Origin: Bacillota bacterium
GTDB lineage: Bacteria > Bacillota > Clostridia > Christensenellales > CAG-138
Direction of reading: 5' to 3'
Assembly (NCBI GenBank): GCA_023416175.1
Contig: JAEZIE010000089.1
Span: forward strand, 1 to 14,810
Length of the DNA stretch: 14,810 nt
This document shows positions 6,368 through 14,137 of this stretch, piece after piece (position 1 is the stretch's first letter; each line of letters starts with the position of its first letter). The position numbers and the translations under genes were made by a program. The notes beneath the pieces were generated by a model. It searched no databases. It was given only the letters and a program-made list of their open reading frames with translations, and was not told the origin of the DNA.

Positions 6368-6847
6368 ATGCATATCAAACAGGAAGTCAGTGTAAGCAAA
6401 ATAGGCAAGGATGCGGAGAATCTTTTTCGAGGTGGTTTTTTTTGCTCGGAGGCGCTGATGAGTTCCATCCGCTCCAATTTTGAACTGGATGTCCCAGAAG
6501 AAGTCATTGCAATGGCTTCCGGTTTTCCGGTGGGGATTGGCCGGAGTAAATGCCTTTGCGGAGCGGTATCCGGCGGGGTCATGGCGCTGGGGCTGTTCTT
6601 TGGCCGTACCGTTCAGGGCGATCCGAAGGTGGAAAAGAACCTCTCCGTCGCCAAGGAACTGCATGATTACTTTAAAGAGGCAAGCGGCAAAAATTCGCTG
6701 TGTTGCCGAGTCCTCACCAAGGAATTCGACATGAGCAAAGGCGAACACAAGGAACAATGTATCCGTTATACAGGTATGGTCGCGCGTAAGGTGGCCGAAA
6801 TTATCATCCGTGAGCTTTCCTTAACCAATCTCGACGATGCGGCATAA
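6368..6847 (+). CDS. C_GCAxxG_C_C family probable redox-active protein
   Basis: The family (Pfam C_GCAxxG_C_C, putative redox-active protein) consists of small proteins with conserved cysteines; no reaction is established. This one has 159 residues. The conserved cysteines are C26 (FFCSEAL), C62 and C64 in CLCGAVSGG (the central CGAxxG variant), the pair C112-C113, and C131. The run SGFPVGIGRSKCLCGAVSGG is the family core. It is soluble, with no signal peptide. The ATG at 6368 follows GGAGG with 7 bases between. It is first in an operon with a TDT transporter (10 bases later) and yedF, consistent with a thiol or selenol handling role, but that link is inferred from position only. Confidence 0.85.
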   Translation: MHIKQEVSVSKIGKDAENLFRGGFFCSEALMSSIRSNFELDVPEEVIAMASGFPVGIGRSKCLCGAVSGGVMALGLFFGRTVQGDPKVEKNLSVAKELHDYFKEASGKNSLCCRVLTKEFDMSKGEHKEQCIRYTGMVARKVAEIIIRELSLTNLDDAA

Positions 6848-6857
6848 GGAGAATAGA

Positions 6858-7796
6858 ATGAAAAAATTGCTTCAGGCAATTCCGCTCACGCTTTCCGGCG
6901 TTATGTTGGGCTTTGCAGCATTGGGGAACCTCCTGCAAAGTTACGGGGAATGGCTTCGCACAATTTGTGGCGTCGTTTCCTTCGTACTATTCGTGATACT
7001 GGTATGGAAATTTCTCGTCCTGCCCGCATCGTTTCAAGAGGATATGAAAAGTCCCATACTGGCGGGTGTGTTCGGCACGTTTCCCATGGGCATGATGCTT
7101 TTAAGCGTCTACGCTAAGCCTATTCTGGGGGCCGTAGCCGCTTGGGGCTGGTGGATCGCCATAGCGCTACACGCGGCGCTGATCGTCTATTTTACCATCA
7201 CATTCGTTTTCAAGCTGCAAATGCAGAAAGTATTTACAAGCTACTTCATCGTATATGTCGGTATTGTAGTGGGCAGTGTGACGGCGCCCGCATTCTCGAT
7301 GCAGCCATTTGGGCTTGGTCTTTTCTATTTTGGTATCGCCTGCCTGATCGTCCTTTTAGGACTGATTGGATATCGCTATCTCAGGCACAAGGAAATCCCT
7401 GAGCCTGCGCGCCCGCTATTTTGTATATTCGCAGCGCCTGCCAGCCTGTGCCTGACCGGATACTTGAATTCCGCTCCTGAAAAGTCCCGGGCGCTGCTTC
7501 TTGTTCTTGCAGTAGTGGCGGGGGTGTTGTATTTAGCCGTGCTTGCTGCTCTGCCCAGGCTTCTGAAGTTGAAGTTTTACCCGAGCTATTCGGCATTTAC
7601 GTTTCCGTTCGTCATCAGCGCCACTGCATGCAAGCAGCTAGTGGGATTTTATAATAAAGCAGGCACACCCATTCCGGCGCTTTCAATCGTTGCAACGGTG
7701 CTGACGGTCATTGCGGCGGCATTGGTTGTTTATACGTTGGTTCGATATGTCATGGCGGTTTCAAAAGCTGCAAAACATCAACCTGCATTGGCGTAA
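6858..7796 (+). CDS. TDT family transporter (TehA/SLAC1-like)
   Basis: This is an integral membrane protein of 312 residues with about ten hydrophobic helices and no large soluble domain. That is the size and layout of the tellurite-resistance/dicarboxylate (TDT) family, which includes TehA, malate carriers, anion channels and fungal sulfite exporters. The opening AIPLTLSGVMLGFAALGNLL, in which the first helix holds a PLxxSGxxLGFAALGNLL pattern, is characteristic. GTFPMGMMLLSVY near 73-85 and YPSYSAFTFPFVISATA near 247-263 are also typical. The ATG at 6858 has AAGGAGA just upstream and is preferred to an ATG at 6837 that lies inside the previous gene. The substrate is unknown. Sitting between a cysteine-rich protein and YedF, sulfite or a selenium/sulfur oxyanion is a reasonable guess. 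Confidence 0.85.
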   Translation: MKKLLQAIPLTLSGVMLGFAALGNLLQSYGEWLRTICGVVSFVLFVILVWKFLVLPASFQEDMKSPILAGVFGTFPMGMMLLSVYAKPILGAVAAWGWWIAIALHAALIVYFTITFVFKLQMQKVFTSYFIVYVGIVVGSVTAPAFSMQPFGLGLFYFGIACLIVLLGLIGYRYLRHKEIPEPARPLFCIFAAPASLCLTGYLNSAPEKSRALLLVLAVVAGVLYLAVLAALPRLLKLKFYPSYSAFTFPFVISATACKQLVGFYNKAGTPIPALSIVATVLTVIAAALVVYTLVRYVMAVSKAAKHQPALA

Positions 7797-7849
7797 TTAA
7801 AAATTGTTGAGTGGTAAAATAAGCGCAAGTAAAATAGACGGAGAATTAT

Positions 7850-8449
7850 ATGGCAAAACAAATCGATGCGCGCGGGCTTCTTTGCCCCAAGCCGGTCATT
7901 TTAGCGAAAAAAGAGCTGGATGCTGGAGAAACCGAGCTTTCGATCCTGGTGGACAATTACATTGCAGTGCAGAACCTCACACGGCTTGCCCAGGCTAACC
8001 AAATGGAAATGCAATCCCGCGAGACGCAGGGTGGCTACGAAGTACGGATTGCTGGAGAGGGCAAAGCGGGGGAGAACGTAATGCCTGCTGATATCCAATG
8101 CGCCCCCGGTGCCGGATACGTGGTATTTATCGGAAAGGACCATGTGGGTGAGGGAGACCAAGACCTGGGGTATAACTTGATGAAGATGTTCCTTTATACA
8201 TTAAGCGAAAGCGAAGACATCCCTGCAAGCGTTCTGTTTATGAATAGCGGCGTGAAACTGCCTGCAGGCGGGGAACAGCAGGTGGTCGACAGCATTAACG
8301 CCTTGATTCATAAAGGTGCTGAGGTTCTGGTTTGCGGGGCATGTCTCAATTTCTATCAGCTTACGGATCAGCTTGCTGCTGGAAAAGTCAGCAACATGTA
8401 CGAAATCCTCTCCCGCATGCAGGGGGCGGGCAAGGTCATTACGGTATAA
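7850..8449 (+). CDS. yedF: YedF, sulfurtransferase-like protein of selenium metabolism
   Basis: The protein has 199 residues and two domains. Residues 1-70 are a TusA-like domain with the persulfide-type motif CPKP at 12-15 (DARGLLCPKPVILAKK). Residues 88-199 are a DsrE-like domain containing FMNSGVKLP near 130-138 and VLVCGACLNFY (C162, C165), where the second cysteine pair is typical of YedF. In many bacteria YedF is linked to selD and YedE and is assigned to selenium metabolism, although its reaction is not settled. The ATG at 7850 follows GGAGAA. It is the last gene of its operon, 53 bases after the transporter, and a strong terminator follows. No selD, selA or yedE gene is visible in this window. 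Confidence 0.9.
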   Translation: MAKQIDARGLLCPKPVILAKKELDAGETELSILVDNYIAVQNLTRLAQANQMEMQSRETQGGYEVRIAGEGKAGENVMPADIQCAPGAGYVVFIGKDHVGEGDQDLGYNLMKMFLYTLSESEDIPASVLFMNSGVKLPAGGEQQVVDSINALIHKGAEVLVCGACLNFYQLTDQLAAGKVSNMYEILSRMQGAGKVITV

Positions 8450-8461
8450 CAAGTGGATGAT

Positions 8462-8492
8462 AAAGCAGCCCGGCGCATTGCCGGGCTGCTTT
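8462..8492 (+). terminator. Terminator after yedF, probably bidirectional
   Basis: A perfect 13-bp inverted repeat (8462-8474 with 8480-8492) has a 5-base loop. Its arms begin with AAA and end with TTT, so it can act in both directions. It lies 12 bases after the yedF stop on the plus strand and 30 bases after the stop of the converging DUF6157 gene on the minus strand. Confidence 0.85.
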
Positions 8493-8522
8493 GCCCTATC
8501 GTTGCGGCTTGCTATAGAACTT

Positions 8523-8915
8523 CTATTTTCTGCTGGACCGTATGGCTTTTATATGCTTAACTTTTTCATCGGCGGCAAGCCGCTGATAGTCGCCTGAATC
8601 AACGGCATAGAGCGCAATTTTACCGTTATCGTCGCAATGAATGCCCCAACCATAGCGTTTGGAGAGGGCAGAGGAACGAAGGCAAGGCTGGCCTTTTGAA
8701 AAAAAAGCTTCACGGGTAATCCCTTTACGCTTGCCATCTGATTCATAGACAACATCATCCGAAGTAAACTGATATGGAGCGTTTATCAGCATTTCAAATT
8801 GAAGCTGTGCTGTCGTTTTTGAGTCCTTTTCAGGCGGTGTTTGGCCTGTTGTTGCCGGACAATCCTCAGCCACTTCAATAAATGTATTTTTATAGTTCGT
8901 TGTATGCTGTTTCAT
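8523..8915 (-). CDS. DUF6157 family protein
   Basis: This is a small cytoplasmic protein of 130 residues with no known function. It is recognised by KQHTTNYKNTFIEVAEDCP at 2-20, QLQFEMLINAPYQFTSDDV at 38-54, FFSKGQPCLRSS at 71-82, KRYGWGIHCDDNGKIALY near 86-103, and the basic tail KHIKAIRSSRK. These resemble hypothetical proteins I recall from Bacillus and other Firmicutes. The ATG at 8915 has GGAGTG 8 bases upstream and matches the family N-terminus; a longer in-frame start at 8957 lacks support. It is a single gene converging on yedF. There is no signal peptide or membrane segment. Confidence 0.8.
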   Translation of the reverse strand: MKQHTTNYKNTFIEVAEDCPATTGQTPPEKDSKTTAQLQFEMLINAPYQFTSDDVVYESDGKRKGITREAFFSKGQPCLRSSALSKRYGWGIHCDDNGKIALYAVDSGDYQRLAADEKVKHIKAIRSSRK

Positions 8916-9002
8916 TGTTTCACTCCATTGCGGCAATAGAATCTCTTGAGAGTTCACCCTCTTGGAGGAAATGACTCTCTCAGATTAGTATGCCGTATCA
9001 AT

Positions 9003-9036
9003 AAAAAAGGAACAAGCACATTTGCGTGTTTGCTCC
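9003..9036 (-). terminator. Terminator of the seven-helix membrane protein gene
   Basis: On the minus strand, an 11-position stem (9036-9026 with 9019-9009, one mismatch and one G-T pair) with a 6-base loop is followed by six T's (9008-9003). It lies 52 bases after the stop codon at 9088 and insulates the DUF6157 gene. Confidence 0.85.
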
Positions 9037-9087
9037 TTGTATCGTTTTTTGATTCGTATTGCCAGGATGGCTGTTTATAGACTTGTA

Positions 9088-9756
9088 TCAAGCTGCTCGG
9101 TTCACTCTCATTTCATGAAATCCCATCCATACAATCCATACGTACGCAATCGTCTTAGGCAGCATCAGCGCGCCCACCGGCGGGAATAGGTCCGCAAACA
9201 GGACAACCGGTATATAGAACGCAAAGCTCAAGGTTATGGCCAGCCACATATTTTTAAAAGCCAAGTCATTCGCAACCTTAGCTTCCCTGTAAAAAAGAAC
9301 GATCATCAATACGCCCATGATGGCAAACGGGATGTTGCGGTAGATCGCCCAGGAAAGAGGAGCGGATAAAAGACCCCAGCCATTCTGCGGGAACAGGCAT
9401 AGAGCAATGCGCGCAGCGGCAAGCCCCAGCATGGTAAACGTGAGGCCACTTTGTTGTACCTTTCCATAGCGACTGCGCCACACATAATAGAGCAGCACGT
9501 AGAATACGGTCATGGTAATGGAGGTAATCAACTTTCCTATGCCAAGCGCCGCCACATTTGCCTCAAATCCGCCGGGGCTCCACATGGAATAGATACGCGG
9601 CACCAAATGGAACGCATCCCCTGCGCCCAGTATCACCGCCATTGCGCCATACAGGGAATACTTACTGTTTCCTTTGGCGTTTAGGAGCATGATTATGCCA
9701 AGCGTGATGACGAGTATCATGTAGGCGATATCAAATATCGTTTCAAAATAATACAT
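9088..9756 (-). CDS. Integral membrane protein of unknown function, seven predicted helices
   Basis: I do not recognise the family with confidence. It has 222 residues and seven hydrophobic segments at roughly 5-25, 33-52, 70-93, 105-122, 141-157, 168-190 and 198-214. A well-defined motif GDAFHLVPR lies at 46-54 at the end of helix 2, holding acid, histidine and arginine next to the membrane. A second charged cluster GFHEMRVNR is at the C-terminus. Most loops are short. The ATG at 9756 follows GGAGGAT with 5 bases between. It is a single gene with its own promoter and terminator. The acidic/histidine motif in a seven-helix protein could mark a sensor, transporter or membrane enzyme; nothing in the neighbourhood decides. 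Confidence 0.75.
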   Translation of the reverse strand: MYYFETIFDIAYMILVITLGIIMLLNAKGNSKYSLYGAMAVILGAGDAFHLVPRIYSMWSPGGFEANVAALGIGKLITSITMTVFYVLLYYVWRSRYGKVQQSGLTFTMLGLAAARIALCLFPQNGWGLLSAPLSWAIYRNIPFAIMGVLMIVLFYREAKVANDLAFKNMWLAITLSFAFYIPVVLFADLFPPVGALMLPKTIAYVWIVWMGFHEMRVNRAA

Positions 9757-9878
9757 AGCAATCCTCCAGAACTCCTCTTATTTGGTTCCATTGATAAACG
9801 GCTATGCTGCAGTCAAGCAGCGATTCTTTTTGATAAATACCGCAGGAAATCACGGCATTCATAGAGGCAACGCAGTTC

Positions 9879-9907
9879 ATATTATGCTGTGTAAAAAGAA
9901 ACGTCAA
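9879..9907 (-). promoter_or_regulatory. Promoter of the seven-helix membrane protein gene
   Basis: On the minus strand, TTGACG (9907-9902) lies 17 bases before TAATAT (9884-9879). The -35 box matches 5 of 6 consensus positions and the -10 box 4 of 6. An alternative reading is CATAAT with a 15-base spacer. The leader to the ATG at 9756 would be about 115 bases and includes a GCTGC/GCAGC hairpin. Confidence 0.55.
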
Positions 9908-9963
9908 TAGCGGATGCATGTATATATAGGTTTGGCTTTCCTGCTGGAACAAGAGCTTCCACA

Positions 9964-10010
9964 CAAAAATGCAAGAAGCCCCGCGTTTCCCGAAAGGAAC
10001 ACAGGGCTTC
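9964..10010 (-). terminator. Terminator retained after the metY remnant
   Basis: On the minus strand, GAAGCCC (10010-10004) pairs with GGGCTTC (9981-9975). A further G/C-rich inner stem lies between them, with loop TTTC. ATTTTTG follows shortly after the stem. It lies 25 bases after the stop codon of the metY fragment, as a normal gene end would. Confidence 0.75.
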
Positions 10011-10034
10011 TCTAGTAAATGGCTGAAACGGACT

Positions 10035-10284
10035 TTAGCTGAGCGCCTGTTCGGTATCGTAAAGGATATCGTCAATATGCTCTGTACCAATGGAAAGTCG
10101 CACGGTATTGGGCTTGATGCCGCTTTCAAAAAGCTGTTCATCGGTCAACTGGGAGTCGGTGGTGCTGGCCGGGTGGATGACGAGGGATTTTACATCCGCA
10201 ACGTTTGCAAGCAGGGAGAATTCTTCAGCTTATCGTAAACGCATTCGCATCTTCCGCATTGCCTTTCAGTTCAAACGTGTAAGG
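10035..10284 (-). pseudogene. metY: 3' remnant of O-acetylhomoserine sulfhydrylase (metY)
   Basis: The minus strand encodes the last part of a PLP-dependent O-acetylhomoserine aminocarboxypropyltransferase. The fragment FSLLANVADVKSLVIHPAST is followed by TDSQLTDEQL and then VRLSIGTEHIDDILYD, ending in a stop at 10035. This is the well-known C-terminus of MetY. Just upstream, TFELKGNAEDANAF is the preceding family segment but is in a different reading frame, so a small indel lies between about 10223 and 10237. No family sequence continues beyond about 10284 and in-frame stops follow. The catalytic lysine and the whole N-terminal domain are absent. It is a broken gene end, probably left by a deletion or rearrangement. 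Confidence 0.85.
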
Positions 10285-10336
10285 CATCATCAATATCTAT
10301 AGGCACTTTTTATGATCATTTAAACATTCATTGTAA

Positions 10337-10364
10337 TTGACTATTTGCCTGAAAGCGATATAGT
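10337..10364 (+). promoter_or_regulatory. Promoter of the MacAB/YknXYZ-like efflux operon
   Basis: TTGACT (10337-10342) and TATAGT (10359-10364) are separated by 16 bases, each matching 5 of 6 consensus positions. The leader to the ATG at 10503 would be about 130 bases. It holds an imperfect ATTGC-GGC/GCC-GCAAT hairpin near 10449-10472. No operator-like palindrome was evident at the promoter. Confidence 0.6.
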
Positions 10365-10502
10365 AGACAATAGCACGAAATACCGCGCTTGATAGAAAAA
10401 AACAGCACGTTCATATTCTGTTCAAGATTGCTGTATATAATTTTTTCATTGCGGCTCTATGCCGTTGCAATATTGATTTTAAAGTATAGGGGATAGTGGT
10501 AC

Positions 10503-12128
10503 ATGGAAGCGACCAAACAACAGGGATTTGAGCAGGAGGAAAACATCAAGCAGGCCCGCAGTCCCAAACAGCGGAATAGCACGGGAAAAAAAGGCAAGCA
10601 TACCAAGCGCTGGATTATCTTGGGCGTTATTGTGCTAGTCATTGCCGGGCTGTTTTTCGCTTGCTCGCAAATAGGCAAGCAGGCCCAAAACATACTTTTG
10701 CAGTCGGATACCCTTGTGCTTTCCTATCAGGATTTTGAAAATTCCATCAGCGCTACCGGAACGGTGGAGAGCGCTACAAGCGAATACGTCTATTCCACGC
10801 AAAACTATCCCGTGCAGACGGTGCATGTGAAGGTTGGTGATGTGGTGAAGGTCGGCGACTTGCTGGCGGAGCTGGACAGCAGCGCTTTGGAGGATCAGAT
10901 TAAGGCGAAGGAAGTCTCAACAGGCGTTTCCGCCGAGGTTGCGGCGCAGCAGGTGAAATCCGCTCGGGACAGCTATAATTCTACCAAAGAAGCTCTGGAT
11001 GGAGGATTCAACGCCTCCATCATCAGCGCGGAAAACGCCGTACAGGTCGCATATGACAACTGGCAGAAAGCGATTCGTACCTATGAAAATTATGATGATA
11101 CCGTTGATGACGCATTGAACGAAGCGGAAGATGCGGTTGATAGAGCGCAAAGAGCGTTGGATGCAGCAAATGCTGCATCTCCCTCAAGCCTGCCGGATAT
11201 ACAAGCTGCTGAGGCTGCTTTGGAGCAGGCAATGCGAAACCGTGACGCGGTCGAGGAACAGTATGATACGTCGGGCAATACCCTGAGAGAATACCGCTTT
11301 GCGATAGAATCCGCCTACAATGCCTATGTTACTGCGCAGCAGCAGCTGGAGGCCGCGCAATATAGCGCCAAGACGCAGCTGCAAACCAGCAAAAACGCCC
11401 TGAGCACCGCGCAAATCAACGCAAATACGGACAGTGCCGTATTATCCTTGGCGCAGATGCAGGAGGACTTGGAGGAAACTAAGATCAAAGCGCCCGTTGC
11501 TGGCACCATTACTGGGGTATACGCCACGGTTGGCGCTTCCGGCGCGGGGTTGCTGTTTGTGATTGAGGATACCGATAACCTCGTTGTGGAAACCTCGGTC
11601 AAGGGGTACGACGTTGGCACGGTCAAGGTCAGCATGCCTGTTACCATCAAATCCGACGCCACGGGAGATAAGCTGTTTGACGGACGCATCACGAGCATTG
11701 CGCCCACCTCCAACAAAAACGCAAGGGGCGAAACGGATACCACGGGCGACGTGCTGTTTGCAACCGAGGTTGAGGTGCTAAGTAAGGATACCGGCCTTCG
11801 CATCGGCATGAGCGTACGGCTCAATTACATCATCGCGCAGCAGCAGGGGGTCATTTATGTACCCTATGACGCCATTTATGAAAATGAAAACGGCGAAAAC
11901 TCTGTGCTTTTTGCCGAACAGCAGCAAAACGGGAAATATAAGCTGCGCGAGGTGAAGGTCACGCAGGGGCAGGAGAATGATATCGACGTTATCATCTCCG
12001 GCGATGAGATTGCCCCGGGTGCCATGGTTGTAACCACACCGGATAAGTATTTAGTGAAGCTTGACCAGGAATTGACCATCGTAGATTTAAGCGCATACCC
12101 AGCGTTTAATATGGCGGCGGCCGGTTGA
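10503..12128 (+). CDS. HlyD/MacA-like efflux adaptor (membrane fusion protein, YknX-like)
   Basis: This adaptor should join an ABC exporter on the outer face of the membrane. It has 541 residues. Residues 1-36 are a basic cytoplasmic tail and 37-54 a single membrane anchor. A beta-barrel and first lipoyl half follow at about 75-128 (ATGTVES, VHVKVGDVVKVGDLLAELD). A long Ala/Gln/Glu-rich coiled-coil hairpin spans about 140-325. The second lipoyl half follows (TKIKAPVAGTITGVYATVG at 326-344), then the barrel and a membrane-proximal domain (IYVPYDAIY at 451-459). At 541 residues it is longer than the roughly 380 of Bacillus YknX, mostly because of the hairpin. The ATG at 10503 has AGGGGAT upstream. 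The ATPase gene begins 10 bases after its stop. Confidence 0.9.
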   Translation: MEATKQQGFEQEENIKQARSPKQRNSTGKKGKHTKRWIILGVIVLVIAGLFFACSQIGKQAQNILLQSDTLVLSYQDFENSISATGTVESATSEYVYSTQNYPVQTVHVKVGDVVKVGDLLAELDSSALEDQIKAKEVSTGVSAEVAAQQVKSARDSYNSTKEALDGGFNASIISAENAVQVAYDNWQKAIRTYENYDDTVDDALNEAEDAVDRAQRALDAANAASPSSLPDIQAAEAALEQAMRNRDAVEEQYDTSGNTLREYRFAIESAYNAYVTAQQQLEAAQYSAKTQLQTSKNALSTAQINANTDSAVLSLAQMQEDLEETKIKAPVAGTITGVYATVGASGAGLLFVIEDTDNLVVETSVKGYDVGTVKVSMPVTIKSDATGDKLFDGRITSIAPTSNKNARGETDTTGDVLFATEVEVLSKDTGLRIGMSVRLNYIIAQQQGVIYVPYDAIYENENGENSVLFAEQQQNGKYKLREVKVTQGQENDIDVIISGDEIAPGAMVVTTPDKYLVKLDQELTIVDLSAYPAFNMAAAG

Positions 12129-12138
12129 CGGAGGAAGC

Positions 12139-12843
12139 ATGCAAACAACGATTATCCGCATGCAAAATATCATCAAGCGGTTCTATATCGGCCTGCCGAA
12201 CGAACTGGAGATTTTGCACGGCATCGATCTGACGGTTGAACGCGGGGAGTTCGTTTCCATAGTCGGCGCTTCCGGTTCCGGCAAATCGACGCTCATGAAC
12301 CTGATCGGCGCGTTGGACAGGGCGACGGAAGGCAGCTATGAGCTGGATGGTACCGTCATAGAGGAAGCAAAGGATGTGGAGCTTTCCGCCATCCGTAACA
12401 AAAAGGTTGGCTTTGTGTTTCAAAACTTCAACCTCATTCCCAGGACCAACGCGTTAAAAAACGTGGAACTCCCCATGCTGTATGCGGGCGTTCCCGCGCG
12501 TGAGCGTACCCAGAAAGCAAAAGAGCTGCTTGCAATGGTGGAAATGGACGACCGCATGAACCACCAACCCAACGAACTTTCCGGCGGCCAGAAGCAGCGC
12601 GTCGCCATTGCGCGCGCCATGGCGAACGATCCAGCCATGCTCCTTGCGGATGAACCGACGGGTGCCCTCGACTCCAAGACCGGTCGGTTGGTCATGGATC
12701 TATTCCATACGCTCAACAAGGAACATGGCAAGACAATCGTACTCATCACGCACAACCCCACGCTTGCAAAGGAGACGGGGCGCATGCTGACCATGCGGGA
12801 CGGCATGCTGTACTATGAGGGCGCGGCGGGGGATAAGGTATGA
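12139..12843 (+). CDS. ABC transporter ATP-binding protein, MacB/LolD/YknY type
   Basis: This cytoplasmic ATPase powers the MacB-type permease encoded next. It has 234 residues and all the ABC motifs: Walker A GASGSGKST at 43-51, Q-loop FQNFNLIP at 94-101, signature LSGGQKQR at 147-154, Walker B with MLLADEPTGALD at 167-178, and switch histidine at 205 (ITHN). The GALD D-loop and FQNFNLIP are typical of the MacB/LolD group of mechanotransmission exporters. The ATG at 12139 follows GGAGGAA. Its stop overlaps the permease start by 4 bases (ATGA), a sign of coupled translation. Confidence 0.95.
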   Translation: MQTTIIRMQNIIKRFYIGLPNELEILHGIDLTVERGEFVSIVGASGSGKSTLMNLIGALDRATEGSYELDGTVIEEAKDVELSAIRNKKVGFVFQNFNLIPRTNALKNVELPMLYAGVPARERTQKAKELLAMVEMDDRMNHQPNELSGGQKQRVAIARAMANDPAMLLADEPTGALDSKTGRLVMDLFHTLNKEHGKTIVLITHNPTLAKETGRMLTMRDGMLYYEGAAGDKV

Positions 12844-14117
12844 ATTTAGGGGAAAACATCCGCCTTGCGCTAGAAGGCTTAAAAGCAAACAAGATGCGCG
12901 CGCTTTTAACCATGCTGGGCATCATCATAGGCATCGCGTCCGTTATCGCCATTCTGACGGTGGGTAACTCTTTAAGCGGCGCCATTACCAATTCTATGGG
13001 GTCTCTTGGTGCAACCAATATCTATGTATACCTGCAAAGCAAAGAGGATGCCTCGGGAAACCGGTTTGGCGGCATGTTTGCACAGCCCGCCAACCCGGAC
13101 GATGATAGCCGCCTGACTGATGAAATGATGGAGAACCTGCTGCTTCGCTATCCCAACGAGGTCGCCGGCGTCAGCATGGCGGAATCTGCAGGCAGAGGCC
13201 GCGCGCAGGAAGGCAGGCTATACGCAAACGTCAGCATTTCTGGTGTGAACACCTTTTATACGGAAGGAAACAACATAGAGCTTGTGGCTGGCCGTACAAT
13301 CACCGAACGGGACATGGATGGCTTAAGGAATTCCGCTGTAGTATCCGATAAGCTTGTAAATAACATGTTCAAGGGCAATGCGCAGTCCGCACTGGGGGAG
13401 GAACTGAAGGTTACCGTGGGCGAAGACGCCTATACCTTCAATATTGTCGGCGTTTATAAATACGTCCAGACCGGCATGTCCTTTTCCACCGCCAATGAAA
13501 AGGATATTTCCACGGACTTGCTGGTGCCCATTACCACCGTCAAGCGCATGAACAATTCACCTGATGGGTACGATTATTTTATTGTCACCACGCGCAATAC
13601 GCAGGATACGGCGGCGTTCGTTTCCCAGCTGGAGAATTTTTTCAACCGTTATTATGAGAAGAACGATAAGTTCCGCGCAACGGCCATGAGCATGGAGAAC
13701 ATACTCAATCAGGTCGATACCGTGATGGGCACGATCAGCATCGCGCTCTCCATCATAGCGGGCATCTCCTTGCTGGTGGGCGGTATTGGCGTAATGAACA
13801 TTATGCTGGTTTCGGTTACTGAGCGTACGCGTGAGATCGGTACACGCAAGGCGCTGGGGGCTACAAACGCGAACATCCGCATCCAGTTCGTGGTGGAAAG
13901 CACCATCGTCTGCATGATCGGCGGTGCAATCGGCGTCGTGTTGGGCGGTGCGCTCGGGTATTTCGGTAGCTCCCTTATTGGCACTGCAGTGGGGCCGGAT
14001 GTTGCGTCTATACTGATCGCGGTCGGCTTCTCCATGGCCATCGGCGTGTTTTTTGGCTATTATCCTGCCAACAAGGCGGCGCGTCTCGATCCCATTGAGG
14101 CGCTTCGGTACGAGTAA
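12840..14117 (+). CDS. ABC transporter permease, MacB/FtsX family (YknZ-like)
   Basis: The permease has 425 residues in the four-helix MacB layout. The first helix is at about 21-43 (TMLGIIIGIASVIAILTVG), with the amphipathic NIRLALEGLKANKMR stretch before it. A large extracytoplasmic domain follows at about 45-290. Three helices follow at about 294-320, 344-372 and 384-405. The conserved cytoplasmic coupling motif TERTREIGTRKALGA lies after helix 2, and the C-terminal PANKAARLDPIEALRYE is diagnostic. With the adaptor and ATPase it should form a tripartite-like exporter. Relatives export or protect against peptides, toxins or macrolides; the cargo here is unknown. No regulator or cargo gene lies beside it. 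Confidence 0.93.
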   Translation: MNLGENIRLALEGLKANKMRALLTMLGIIIGIASVIAILTVGNSLSGAITNSMGSLGATNIYVYLQSKEDASGNRFGGMFAQPANPDDDSRLTDEMMENLLLRYPNEVAGVSMAESAGRGRAQEGRLYANVSISGVNTFYTEGNNIELVAGRTITERDMDGLRNSAVVSDKLVNNMFKGNAQSALGEELKVTVGEDAYTFNIVGVYKYVQTGMSFSTANEKDISTDLLVPITTVKRMNNSPDGYDYFIVTTRNTQDTAAFVSQLENFFNRYYEKNDKFRATAMSMENILNQVDTVMGTISIALSIIAGISLLVGGIGVMNIMLVSVTERTREIGTRKALGATNANIRIQFVVESTIVCMIGGAIGVVLGGALGYFGSSLIGTAVGPDVASILIAVGFSMAIGVFFGYYPANKAARLDPIEALRYE

Positions 14118-14137
14118 CGTTGCCGTAGCACAAACCC

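Noticed and set aside
6837..6857. Upstream ATG at 6837 as the TDT transporter start
   Set aside because: It lies inside the previous gene without its own ribosome-binding site. The ATG at 6858 directly follows AAGGAGA and leads into the first helix.
9743..10141. 132-residue minus-strand open frame between the metY remnant and the membrane gene
   Set aside because: It runs out of frame through the metY remnant and its terminator into the start of the membrane gene. It shows no family features and has no ribosome-binding site.
11324..11824. 166-residue minus-strand open frame inside the adaptor gene
   Set aside because: It is a low-complexity Ser/Val/Leu-rich antisense shadow of the adaptor's coiled coil and lipoyl region.
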